DNA of 14,873 bases from Candidatus Cloacimonadota bacterium. GTDB taxonomy: Bacteria > Cloacimonadota > Cloacimonadia > Cloacimonadales > Cloacimonadaceae. Position 1 is the stretch's first letter, and each line of letters starts with the position of its first letter. Below the pieces are notes generated by a model. That model was not told where the DNA came from. It saw only the letters and a program-made list of their open reading frames with translations, and made no database searches. The stretch covers positions 1 through 14,873 of the forward strand of contig VGPI01000028.1 in the NCBI GenBank assembly GCA_016875595.1, read 5' to 3'. This document shows positions 1 through 6,932 of this stretch, in pieces. A program made the translations under genes and the position numbers.

Positions 1-70
1 GTCAGCAGGAGTTATGCGCCACCTGATTTTCCTGCTTCACTCCCCGTTATATTCCGGGTGGTTTCTACCC

Positions 71-164
71 TCCTCCTTGCTTGATTACCTTAGTATAACC
101 TTAGTATAACCTTACGGTCGTAAGGTTATACTAAGGTTATACTAAGGTAATCAAGCAAGGAGGA
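71..164. repeat. 94-bp perfect palindromic element, copy 1
   Basis: Arms 71-115 and 120-164 are exact reverse complements over 45 bases, separated by the loop GGTC (116-119). Each arm holds two tandem copies of the 11-mer CCTTAGTATAA plus a partial third (88-115 on the left, mirrored at 120-147). The outer ends read TCCTCCTT / AAGGAGGA, the anti-Shine-Dalgarno and Shine-Dalgarno sequences. Complementarity stops exactly at the element edge (C70 does not pair with A165). It begins 6 nt after the stop codon of the cyclic-nucleotide-binding gene and would be transcribed as that operon's 3' end. It is AT-rich and has no T-run, so it is not a classical intrinsic terminator, although the RNA would fold very stably. 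A second copy lies at 13643-13736. Confidence 0.97.
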
Positions 165-170
165 AGCGGG

Positions 171-671
171 TTATTTCTGGACGGCGATAAAGAGAGCGGT
201 GGCTAATTTGACGACGTTGATATCGGTATTATAGAGCAGAGTGGAAAGCTTGCAGGCGATATTCTGCATGATAACGAAAGCGACATGGATATCCTTTTGG
301 GTCAATTGCTCATAGTCGGATTGGGAGAGGGTAAACATCGTGCAATCGGTATGGGCGATGACATTGGCGGTGCGAACGCTGTTTCCGAGGACGCCATTTT
401 CGCCGAAAGTGGGAAGCAGGTCTGAGGTCAGGGTAGCCAGGACTTTTTCTCTTGCTTCGGCATCGTCCATCCCTTTGATCAGGTGTTTGGTGATCTTTAC
501 GGTGCCGTCACAGAGGATATAGAGCAGATCACCGACGGTATCCTCCTGGATGATGTACTGGCCTTTGGCAATCGGCTGCCGTTTCAGATAGGGCTGAACG
601 ATCTTCAGTTGCTCCTGATTGAGACCCTTGAACAGGGGGATTCCGGCAAGAATGCTGATATCTAACATCAT
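171..671 (-). CDS. Free-standing cyclic-nucleotide-binding (CAP_ED) domain protein
   Basis: This 166-residue protein is essentially one cNMP-binding beta-barrel. An N-terminal stretch ending in 'IPLFKGL' is typical of the family; the barrel follows with 'GDLLYILCDGTVKI' near 47-60. The phosphate-binding cassette is at 89-102: FGE (89-91), then R100-T101-A102, so the Glu and Arg that contact cyclic nucleotide in CAP/PKA-type domains are kept. No helix-turn-helix follows, and the remaining ~40 residues are a helical tail, so it is not a CRP/FNR transcription factor. The start lies 6 nt after the stop of the RCK potassium-channel gene, with AGGCGG as a weak ribosome site; a second ATG follows directly. 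I infer, without proof, that it acts as a signalling subunit for its channel neighbour. Domain assignment is firm; ligand and partner are unknown. Confidence 0.85.
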   Translation of the reverse strand: MMLDISILAGIPLFKGLNQEQLKIVQPYLKRQPIAKGQYIIQEDTVGDLLYILCDGTVKITKHLIKGMDDAEAREKVLATLTSDLLPTFGENGVLGNSVRTANVIAHTDCTMFTLSQSDYEQLTQKDIHVAFVIMQNIACKLSTLLYNTDINVVKLATALFIAVQK

Positions 672-677
672 AACCGC

Positions 678-1838
678 CTAAACGAGAACAATGGCATGGT
701 CGTTTTCCTGGACGGGGCTGTCATGTTTGGGGTTCCAGCGAAAATTGTGTTTGTCCTCTGCCTTGAGCTTTTTCGACTGGGCAAGGGTGCTTTTGATGAA
801 CTGATCGATGGCGGACGTATTATCCGTAAAGACGGCTTCCAGATCGATCTCCGGTTCTTTGGACATGAGCCCGATGATCATCATTCCCTTTTCTTTGAGC
901 AGGTGTTGAAAGAGCTCGCCAAAGGGCTTGCCGATGAATTGCTCCTCAATCGGGATGGTGCTCAGATAACTCTTGGGATCACGGGCAAGCTGGTCGTAGA
1001 CAGCCAAGCTGGATTCGTCCTGAATACTGTTTGCCAGGATGTATCCGCCCACCTCGTCATAGACCATGATATTCTCGATCCCGATACGGATAAGGAGATT
1101 ACGGTTATCGCCATTGATCAGTTGCACCGTGATCCTCGCTTTGGGGGCGCCGAAGTGGATGGCATTGGCGATGATGATGGTGCGGTCATCGGCATTTGCC
1201 AGATCCAGACTCTGGTCGGCAAGGATGATCACCTGGGAGGCGGCATGGATGCTTGCCCGGCGGAGGATCTCCTCGGACGTTGGTTCACCCCGGACAAATT
1301 TGATCCTGAGACTTGGAAAACGGGATTCGACGCTCTCGAAGAATTCTGGCGTTTGATTGGTCACCAGAACGACTTCGATATCGGTCATTTCCTTCTCCAC
1401 CATTGCTTTCAAGATTACATCGGCGGTTTTGTTCCAGCCGCAAATGACGATATGATTGTGTGTTTTGACCTGTTTCAAGCCCTTTGCTCCTTTGAGCCGA
1501 TCTTCGACAAACATCGATGCGATCAAACCCGTAAAAACCGATAAACTGGTAAAGCCGGCGACGATCAGGGTCAATCCCACCATTCTGCCGAAAGGTGTAA
1601 CCGGATACTTGTCGCCATAACCGACCGTTGCGATCGTAACAACTGCCCACCAGATCCCATCCCAGATGTTGCGGATCGTGTTACTTTCCGTTCCGTCGCC
1701 CTCGAAGATCCAGACCAGTAAAGATGAAAGCAGGATCAGCGACATTATGATCAGCGAAACGGTGGCAAAACGCAGGAGTAATCTGCGCATATCTGCCGAG
1801 AGATGCGATCCCGTCCGTGATCCGTGGTGCTTTGTCAT
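678..1838 (-). CDS. Two-TM potassium channel with RCK domains (MthK-like)
   Basis: A 386-residue ion channel. TM1 is about residues 21-44. A pore loop carries the K+ selectivity filter TVGYG (71-75), followed by D76 and P79. TM2 is about 85-110. A cytoplasmic RCK_N (TrkA-N) domain starts near 128; its first turn reads VICGWNKT, like the ICGW turn of archaeal MthK rather than the GxGxxG of NAD-binding KtrA. A C-terminal RCK_C (TrkA-C) region spans roughly 285-386. This layout is that of ligand-gated MthK-type channels, which assemble as tetramers with a gating ring. It starts 11 nt after the DUF445-like gene and is followed 6 nt later by a cyclic-nucleotide-binding protein, so the three are probably co-transcribed. 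The gating ligand cannot be read from the sequence. Confidence 0.93.
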   Translation of the reverse strand: MTKHHGSRTGSHLSADMRRLLLRFATVSLIIMSLILLSSLLVWIFEGDGTESNTIRNIWDGIWWAVVTIATVGYGDKYPVTPFGRMVGLTLIVAGFTSLSVFTGLIASMFVEDRLKGAKGLKQVKTHNHIVICGWNKTADVILKAMVEKEMTDIEVVLVTNQTPEFFESVESRFPSLRIKFVRGEPTSEEILRRASIHAASQVIILADQSLDLANADDRTIIIANAIHFGAPKARITVQLINGDNRNLLIRIGIENIMVYDEVGGYILANSIQDESSLAVYDQLARDPKSYLSTIPIEEQFIGKPFGELFQHLLKEKGMMIIGLMSKEPEIDLEAVFTDNTSAIDQFIKSTLAQSKKLKAEDKHNFRWNPKHDSPVQENDHAIVLV

Positions 1839-1849
1839 TGTAATCCGGT

Positions 1850-2434
1850 TCAGAAGATCAGCAGGATCAGGTACCAGATCATGTTTGAGATCCCGAACAG
1901 GAGATTGATCCCGATGACGAAATAGCGCAGGTAACGATATACGTACCGGCGGAAATAGGAATAGATCACCTGGGCGCTGAATTGCTCATCAAAATCGTCT
2001 ATTCTGTATTCCAACCGATATTTGGCAACCAGGTCCGGAATGATCTTGCGCAGGATACGACGTGCGACGTTCTGCCCGGCTTGGGCGATGTGATCACGAA
2101 GCTTTTCCTTCCACTTTCGGGGCATCAATTTCCAGGCATCGATAAACTTGGTCCTCCTGAATACCTCGTCAAAGACCATCGTTTCCCACTTTGCAAGGTA
2201 CCCGCTCTTGTTCAGAAGATCGTTTGCCTGGTCCAGGTAATCCTGTAAAACATCCCTGACCTTGTTGAAGATCCAGTCACGCTTGCGGATGAAAAAGCCA
2301 GGTGTCAGGGGTACTCGTTTACCCAGAAAGCGACGCTGTTTGGGATTGAACAACAGCCATTTAACAGAATAGAGGATCACCAGACCGAGGGCGATATTCC
2401 ACAAAACAAACGTGAGCGACTTTAAAAATTCCAT
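1850..2434 (-). CDS. Small membrane protein, DUF445-like
   Basis: A 194-residue protein with one N-terminal membrane segment (about 6-27), a long charged helical middle, and a C-terminal segment (about 172-193). After the first segment come 'LLFNP' and then 'PLTPGFFIRKRD' (42-53). This resembles the start of DUF445 (YheB-like) proteins, where a membrane helix is followed by a 'LFRP...PFTPGLIPKRR' motif. I base the family call on that pattern only. The function of DUF445 is not known to me. The ATG lies 2 nt after the stop of the TPM gene; its ribosome site AGGAGGAGG is made from the last glycine codons of that gene. It is 11 nt ahead of the potassium-channel gene. The coding call is firm; the family call is moderate. 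Confidence 0.75.
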   Translation of the reverse strand: MEFLKSLTFVLWNIALGLVILYSVKWLLFNPKQRRFLGKRVPLTPGFFIRKRDWIFNKVRDVLQDYLDQANDLLNKSGYLAKWETMVFDEVFRRTKFIDAWKLMPRKWKEKLRDHIAQAGQNVARRILRKIIPDLVAKYRLEYRIDDFDEQFSAQVIYSYFRRYVYRYLRYFVIGINLLFGISNMIWYLILLIF

Positions 2435-2436
2435 GC

Positions 2437-3222
2437 TTAAAAACCTCCTCCTGCACCACCACCACCGGAACGACCACCACCAAATCCACCAAATCCACCA
2501 AAACCACCAAAGCCACCACTACTGCCACCACTGGAGCTGCCTCCCCATCCACCGCCACCCCAGTGACCGCCACCGCCGTGCCGGGACATAATGACGGCAA
2601 TCAGCAGCCATTCAAAGATCCTGCCTTTGGTGACAATACCCAGGATGATCAACAACGCAATGAATCCGATCACCCCAGCGGCTTTAGCGCTTTCATTCAT
2701 CCCGCCACGGTGTCGAGGAACTCCGGTGAGTTGGACGTTCTTCTCGCGAGCGATCCGGTTCAGGATCATCAATGACGCCTGAATGAACGCCTGATCCCAG
2801 TTCTCCGAGCCCTGCGACAAATACTTCCTCATTTGATCCCGGACATCAGCTGAGAAGGCATCGGTCAGATATCCTTCGACGCCGTAACCGGTCTCAATCT
2901 TCAGCTTGCGCTCGGCAACGGTGAGGAAGATTAGAACGCCTTCGTCCCTGCGGTTTCCGATCCCCCAGGTGTTGTACAATTGAGTGGTAAACATCAGGTA
3001 GTCGGAATCACCGATGGATGGCAAGGTCACGATGGCAAATTCAATGTCCGTCTTCTCTTTGAGTTCGATCGCCCAGTTATTGATGGAAATGCGGGTGGAA
3101 TCACGGAGAATTCGGGCAAAATCGTTGACAAACCCTTCCTTTGCCGGAACGGTGATCTGGGTCCAGACTGCCGACATCAGCGTCAGAAGGACCACGATCA
3201 AGTATCCATATTTATATTTCAT
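2437..3222 (-). CDS. TPM-domain protein, YgcG-like, with glycine-rich tail
   Basis: A 261-residue exported protein: signal peptide about 1-21, then a TPM (YgcG/TPM_phosphatase) domain at about 28-165. Family hallmarks are 'NDFARIL' (33-39), 'WGIGNRRDEGVLIFL' (86-100) and 'RKLKIETGYGVEGYLTDA' (105-122). One or two hydrophobic segments (about 182-212) follow, then a Gly/Ser/Phe-rich tail (about 216-261) with a short tandem GGF repeat, visible in the DNA as 9-nt repeats near 2475-2515. The domain should face outside the cytoplasm. TPM proteins are known as possible phosphatases or membrane-protein maintenance factors, but their role is poorly defined. The ATG overlaps the end of ribBA by 11 nt. 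Domain call strong; biochemical role uncertain. Confidence 0.9.
   Translation of the reverse strand: MKYKYGYLIVVLLTLMSAVWTQITVPAKEGFVNDFARILRDSTRISINNWAIELKEKTDIEFAIVTLPSIGDSDYLMFTTQLYNTWGIGNRRDEGVLIFLTVAERKLKIETGYGVEGYLTDAFSADVRDQMRKYLSQGSENWDQAFIQASLMILNRIAREKNVQLTGVPRHRGGMNESAKAAGVIGFIALLIILGIVTKGRIFEWLLIAVIMSRHGGGGHWGGGGWGGSSSGGSSGGFGGFGGFGGFGGGRSGGGGAGGGF
2444..2451 (-). promoter_or_regulatory. Ribosome binding site formed by glycine codons of the upstream gene
   Basis: The minus strand reads GGAGGAGG here, 9 nt before the ATG of the DUF445-like gene (2432-2434). These bases are also the final Gly codons (GGA GGA GGT) of the TPM protein. One stretch thus encodes the low-complexity tail and serves as a strong Shine-Dalgarno site. 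It fixes the downstream start at 2434. Confidence 0.7.
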
Positions 3223-4444
3223 TCAAGATGTGTCCCATTTTCTGTTTTTTAGTAGCGAGATAATCCCGGTTCTGTTCCGATGGTTTGATCTCGATGGGGA
3301 TACGTTCTACGATTTCCAGTCCGTATCCTTCCAAGCCGACGATCTTCTTGGGATTGTTAGTAAGCAATCGTAGCTTCTTAATGCCGAGTTCCCTGAGAAT
3401 CTGGGCACCAATGCCGTAATCCCTAAGATCGGGTGCAAAACCAAGCTCGATATTGGCTTGCACGGTATCGGCACCATGATCTTGAAGATGATATGCCTTG
3501 AGTTTATTGAGCAACCCAATGCCTCGCCCTTCCTGGCGCATGTACAGGATCACGCCGGAACGAGCCTGACTGATGATCTGGAAAGAATGAAGTAACTGCT
3601 GACCACAATCACATCGCTGAGAAAATAGGGCATCCCCGGTCAGACATTCGGAATGCACACGCACCAACACCGGTTCATCGGTGGAAACATCCCCCATAAC
3701 CAACGCCAGATGATATTCATCCGAGACAGTGCTGCTGAAGGTAAAAATATCAAACGACCCAAATTGAGTGGGTAACTTGGCTCGCGATAGGCAGGTAACG
3801 AGTTTTTCTTTCTTACGGCGGTAGTGAATCAGATCGGCAATTGTGATGATCAAAAGTCCGTGTTTCCGGCTAAATGAAACAAGATCATTTAGCCGTGCCA
3901 TCTCACCATCCTCCCGGATGATCTCACAGATAGCACCGACCGGATATAAACCGGCAAGGGTAGCCAGATCGACGGCTGCTTCAGTATGACCGGCACGTTT
4001 GAGCACCCCACCTTTCTCAGCTAAGAGCGGGAAAATGTGACCGGGACGGACAAAATCAGTTTCCTTACTCAGGGGGTCTGCCAGTTTTCTGATCGAGAGC
4101 GCTCGCTCAGTAGCAGAGATACCTGTCGTGGTACCATGCGCGGCATCGACCGAGAGGGTAAATTTGGTACCATGCCGATCGGTAATGTTATCCGTCATCA
4201 GAGGGATATTTAGATTTCGCAGCCACTCTTCCGGCATCGGGACGCAGAGCAATCCCTTCCCCTGCGAGATCATGAAATTGACCTGATCGGTGGTGATATT
4301 TTCTCCCGCCATTAGCAGATCACCTTCATTTTCACGGTTTTCGTCATCCACGACAATGATCATACCACCAATTTTAATGACGGCAATCGCTTCTTCAATC
4401 GAGGCAAAGACACTGTTAACGTCTGTATTCATCAACATTCCCAT
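3212..4444 (-). CDS. ribBA: Bifunctional riboflavin biosynthesis protein (DHBP synthase / GTP cyclohydrolase II)
   Basis: A 410-residue fusion that starts both branches of riboflavin synthesis. The N-terminal half is 3,4-dihydroxy-2-butanone-4-phosphate synthase (RibB): 'DDENRENEGDLLMA' binds the metal and ribulose 5-phosphate; 'HGTTTGISATER' and 'AGHTEAAVDLA' are further signatures. The C-terminal half is GTP cyclohydrolase II (RibA): zinc cysteines in 'ECLTGDALFSQRCDCG', then 'RQEGRGIGL' and 'LLTNNPKK'. Both active sites look intact and the length is normal. Its start overlaps rluD by 13 nt. Three in-frame ATGs lie within the first five codons (4444, 4438, 4432); the third has a GGGA 6 nt upstream and could be the true start. 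No FMN riboswitch is visible, and none is expected inside an operon. Confidence 0.97.
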   Translation of the reverse strand: MGMLMNTDVNSVFASIEEAIAVIKIGGMIIVVDDENRENEGDLLMAGENITTDQVNFMISQGKGLLCVPMPEEWLRNLNIPLMTDNITDRHGTKFTLSVDAAHGTTTGISATERALSIRKLADPLSKETDFVRPGHIFPLLAEKGGVLKRAGHTEAAVDLATLAGLYPVGAICEIIREDGEMARLNDLVSFSRKHGLLIITIADLIHYRRKKEKLVTCLSRAKLPTQFGSFDIFTFSSTVSDEYHLALVMGDVSTDEPVLVRVHSECLTGDALFSQRCDCGQQLLHSFQIISQARSGVILYMRQEGRGIGLLNKLKAYHLQDHGADTVQANIELGFAPDLRDYGIGAQILRELGIKKLRLLTNNPKKIVGLEGYGLEIVERIPIEIKPSEQNRDYLATKKQKMGHILNEI

Positions 4445-5469
4445 TCGTTTTTGTCACTGAGGATTAAGTTTAAATTGGTTTTTTGATTGTCAATAGCAAA
4501 ATTGCTATCAAGCCAATCAATGGCTTGGATAAAGTCGGGTGGTGGTGGTGCCACCAGATCGATCTCCGCTCCTGTTACCGGATGGTGGAAACGGAGTCGG
4601 TATGCATGTAATGCCTGATGTAACAGTTGATTGTAAAGCAAATCGGTGACCTTTCGTTTCATATTATCCGGTACCAGGCTACGTACATAGTTGATCCGGT
4701 TGTAGAGTAGATCACCGAGAACCGGAAATCCCATATGAGCAAAATGAATCCTGATCTGATGCATCCTGCCGGTAAGGAGATGCACTCTGACCAAGGCAAA
4801 AAAATGATAGAAGTGGACAATCTGATAATCCGTGACAGACCATTTTCCTTCTTCAGCAACGCACATTTTTCTGGGATTTGCCATACTACGGGTGATATTG
4901 GTCTCAATCCTGCCGGATGGAGGATCAGGGATGCCGGAAATGATGGCGAGGTATTCCTTGCGGATATTCCGCCGAGCAAACATATCACAGACCAATGCCT
5001 GTGTGGCATCATCCTTGGTAATAATCATCAGACCCGAAGTGCCTCGGTCCAGACGATGCACGATACCGGGACGGTTAGGTTCTCTGCCTGAGGACAGATC
5101 CTCGCCGAATCGAAAGACAATCGCATTGACCAAGGTGTTATCAGCATTGCCATAGCCAGGATGCACGATCATACCGGGCTCTTTATTGATCACCGCAAGG
5201 TACTCATCTTCGAAGATCACGCTGAGCGGTATATCCTGTGGCACGATATCCACCGGCTCCGGGTCCGGTAAACGGACATCGATCATGTCGCCCTGATTGA
5301 GTAGATAACTCTTCTTGACCGGTATCAGATTGACCAGAATACGGTCACCAACGACCAGTTTCTCGATAAAAGTACGAGAATGCAATTCCTGAATCTTGAG
5401 GCCAACCAGGAACTTGTCCAGCCGTTCTGACTCAGAGGCAGTGTATTCAATCCTAATGCGCTGCGACAT
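4432..5469 (-). CDS. rluD: RluD-family 23S rRNA pseudouridine synthase
   Basis: A 345-residue RluA/RluD-family pseudouridine synthase. An S4 RNA-binding domain occupies about residues 14-72. The catalytic domain has the family motif 'HRLDRGTSGLM' with catalytic Asp141. 'TGRMHQIRIHFAHMG' and 'VLGDLLY' further downstream are also typical. S4 plus catalytic domain and this length fit RluD/RluC-type enzymes, which modify large-subunit rRNA; the exact target uridines cannot be told from sequence, so the symbol is by family resemblance. The ATG overlaps the preceding PAS gene by 17 nt, and the 3' end overlaps ribBA by 13 nt, indicating coupled translation. Family certain; target specificity moderate. 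Confidence 0.9.
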   Translation of the reverse strand: MSQRIRIEYTASESERLDKFLVGLKIQELHSRTFIEKLVVGDRILVNLIPVKKSYLLNQGDMIDVRLPDPEPVDIVPQDIPLSVIFEDEYLAVINKEPGMIVHPGYGNADNTLVNAIVFRFGEDLSSGREPNRPGIVHRLDRGTSGLMIITKDDATQALVCDMFARRNIRKEYLAIISGIPDPPSGRIETNITRSMANPRKMCVAEEGKWSVTDYQIVHFYHFFALVRVHLLTGRMHQIRIHFAHMGFPVLGDLLYNRINYVRSLVPDNMKRKVTDLLYNQLLHQALHAYRLRFHHPVTGAEIDLVAPPPPDFIQAIDWLDSNFAIDNQKTNLNLILSDKNEWEC

Positions 5470-6187
5470 CGTTACTCATATCAAGGACGTAAACACCTCC
5501 GGAGGGAAGACCATTACGATCTCTGATAATGGAACCGTTGATGGAAACCACACGATTTCCATTTGAATCGTTTACATCGTTGTCATATACGTTATTACCA
5601 TGTCTGAGCGAGTCGATAATAATCTCGAATATGCATCGTTCAAAAGAATTCTTTAGCATTACCTCATTAATGTTGATCCCCTCCTGTATCCAGATCAGTT
5701 TACGGCGCATAACATCATTGCAGTAAGCCAGATCCCCGGACAGGTTGAAGATCATTATGCCCTGAGGTATAAGGTTGATCATCTGTTGAATCCGCTGGTT
5801 CTGTTCATAGATCTTTCCCGTTTTTAACTGATCAAAGCGACGTGACACACTCAAGAGTTTCCGGATGGAGACAACGATCCTCTGTATCTCCAAATCGGCA
5901 TCATATAACGAGCCATCGATGTCTTTATCAAAATTTCCATCCGATATCTCGGCGATCAGCGACTGTAGTTCCTTCAGAGCTTGGTGGACTTTGTGGGGTA
6001 AGAAATAGAATGTAAAGATGAGGGAGCTAAAAATAATGAAAAAGAACGTGATCACAATCGATTGGATGTTCTTCCTGACGGATACTCCTTCATTGACAGC
6101 TAACAACAGCAGAGTGGATTGGATCAATACAATGAGCAGGAGAATGAGCACAATTGACTGGATATTGGCTTTAAATGAGCGTTTCAT
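5453..6187 (-). CDS. Membrane-anchored PAS-domain protein without a kinase or other output domain
   Basis: I chose the ATG at 6187 (244 residues). It is preceded at 5 nt by AAGGAAGGA (6193-6201); an in-frame ATG at 6214 would lie inside ktrA and has no such site. Two membrane helices (about 11-31 and 43-63) bracket a very short loop. A HAMP-like linker (about 66-110) and a helical stretch (about 113-137) follow. Then comes a PAS-like domain (about 137-238) opening with 'MINLIPQGIMIFNLSGDLAYCND' as two adjoining motifs. The protein ends there: no histidine kinase, GGDEF, EAL, phosphatase or HTH part. It resembles the sensory half of a two-component kinase. It follows ktrA with no gap and precedes rluD with a 17-nt overlap, so it may sense conditions for the Ktr system, but that is inference from position. 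Confidence 0.78.
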   Translation of the reverse strand: MKRSFKANIQSIVLILLLIVLIQSTLLLLAVNEGVSVRKNIQSIVITFFFIIFSSLIFTFYFLPHKVHQALKELQSLIAEISDGNFDKDIDGSLYDADLEIQRIVVSIRKLLSVSRRFDQLKTGKIYEQNQRIQQMINLIPQGIMIFNLSGDLAYCNDVMRRKLIWIQEGININEVMLKNSFERCIFEIIIDSLRHGNNVYDNDVNDSNGNRVVSINGSIIRDRNGLPSGGVYVLDMSNDVAAH

Positions 6188-6188
6188 A

Positions 6189-6893
6189 TCATTCCTTCCT
6201 TGCCGATGTTTCATAGATCAACCTATCAATATTGCCTTTTGGCCCCAGCAAAATCAAGATATCACCCTCAGAAATAGTGTCATTGGCGCCAGGCATATCA
6301 TTCAGCCTCTTTTCTGTAACATTCTTGCCATCATCTGTAACCATAAGAAAATTGTAGCGGATAGCTATTACGTTCACACCCCAGTTCTGTGGCATGGAAA
6401 GATCCTGCAGGGTTCTCCCGACAAAGTCCCTAGGTGCAACCATCTCCATCATGATATGTCCCGATGACAGATTGACATACTCCAGAATATTCCGAGATAT
6501 CAGTGTCTTGGCCAGTTGATTGCCCACCATCTCCTCGGGAAGCAGTATGTGTTGCACCCCGATCAGTTCAAGGATCCTGCCATGCAATTGGTTCTCGACT
6601 TTGGCATAAATCACTCCTGCTCCGATCTTCTTCAGGATGGCTGCAGTCAGAATACTCTCCTGGATGTTGCTGCCAATTCCGATGATAACCGCATCCGCTT
6701 CGTTGAGGTTGAGCGATCTCAGAGAGATCTCATCGGTGGAATCGGCGCATATTGCAGAGGTTACCTTGCTACTGATACTATCGATCAAAGTCTGATCACG
6801 GTCAATTGCTATTACGTCCATCCCATTCTCAGCCAGGATGGTGGCTATCGTGGAACCGAACCTTCCCAATCCAATTATTGCATATCTTGCCAT
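6189..6893 (-). CDS. ktrA: KtrA/TrkA-type RCK regulatory subunit of potassium uptake
   Basis: A 234-residue cytoplasmic regulator with one RCK_N and one RCK_C domain, the KtrA layout; E. coli TrkA is a tandem duplication about twice this size. The nucleotide-binding Rossmann turn is 'IIGLGRFG' (6-13), and the acidic residue ending strand 2 is D31 in 'VIAIDRD'. 'ADSTDE' (50-55) is the next family motif. The RCK_C domain spans about 140-228 ('GRTLQDL' to 'GDILILLG') and is the part that binds cyclic di-AMP in Gram-positive KtrA. Such proteins form octameric rings that gate KtrB in response to ATP/ADP or NAD(H). It starts 39 nt after the channel gene, with AAGGAG as ribosome site. Pairing with the adjacent channel is near certain. 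Confidence 0.93.
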   Translation of the reverse strand: MARYAIIGLGRFGSTIATILAENGMDVIAIDRDQTLIDSISSKVTSAICADSTDEISLRSLNLNEADAVIIGIGSNIQESILTAAILKKIGAGVIYAKVENQLHGRILELIGVQHILLPEEMVGNQLAKTLISRNILEYVNLSSGHIMMEMVAPRDFVGRTLQDLSMPQNWGVNVIAIRYNFLMVTDDGKNVTEKRLNDMPGANDTISEGDILILLGPKGNIDRLIYETSARKE

Positions 6894-6932
6894 TTATTAA
6901 CTCCTTAACCAGCAGTACAATCGCATCTGCTG

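Noticed and set aside
1..70. Weak inverted repeat GCAGGA/TCCTGC at the window's left edge
   Set aside because: Six bases with an 18-nt loop are within chance expectation; nothing else supports a feature.
71..164. Palindrome as a classical intrinsic terminator
   Set aside because: The stem is far longer than usual and AT-rich, and neither side has a T-run directly after it.
696..1544. A 282-codon plus-strand open frame
   Set aside because: It lies exactly opposite the RCK potassium-channel gene, whose protein is unmistakable; the plus-strand translation shows no family features.
2361..2600. A Val/Ala-rich minus-strand frame near the glycine-rich tail
   Set aside because: It is an out-of-frame reading of the GGN repeats of the TPM protein; composition is explained by the repeat.
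4735..5155. Two plus-strand frames of 107-118 codons
   Set aside because: They oppose rluD, whose S4 and catalytic motifs are intact; no ribosome site or family match.
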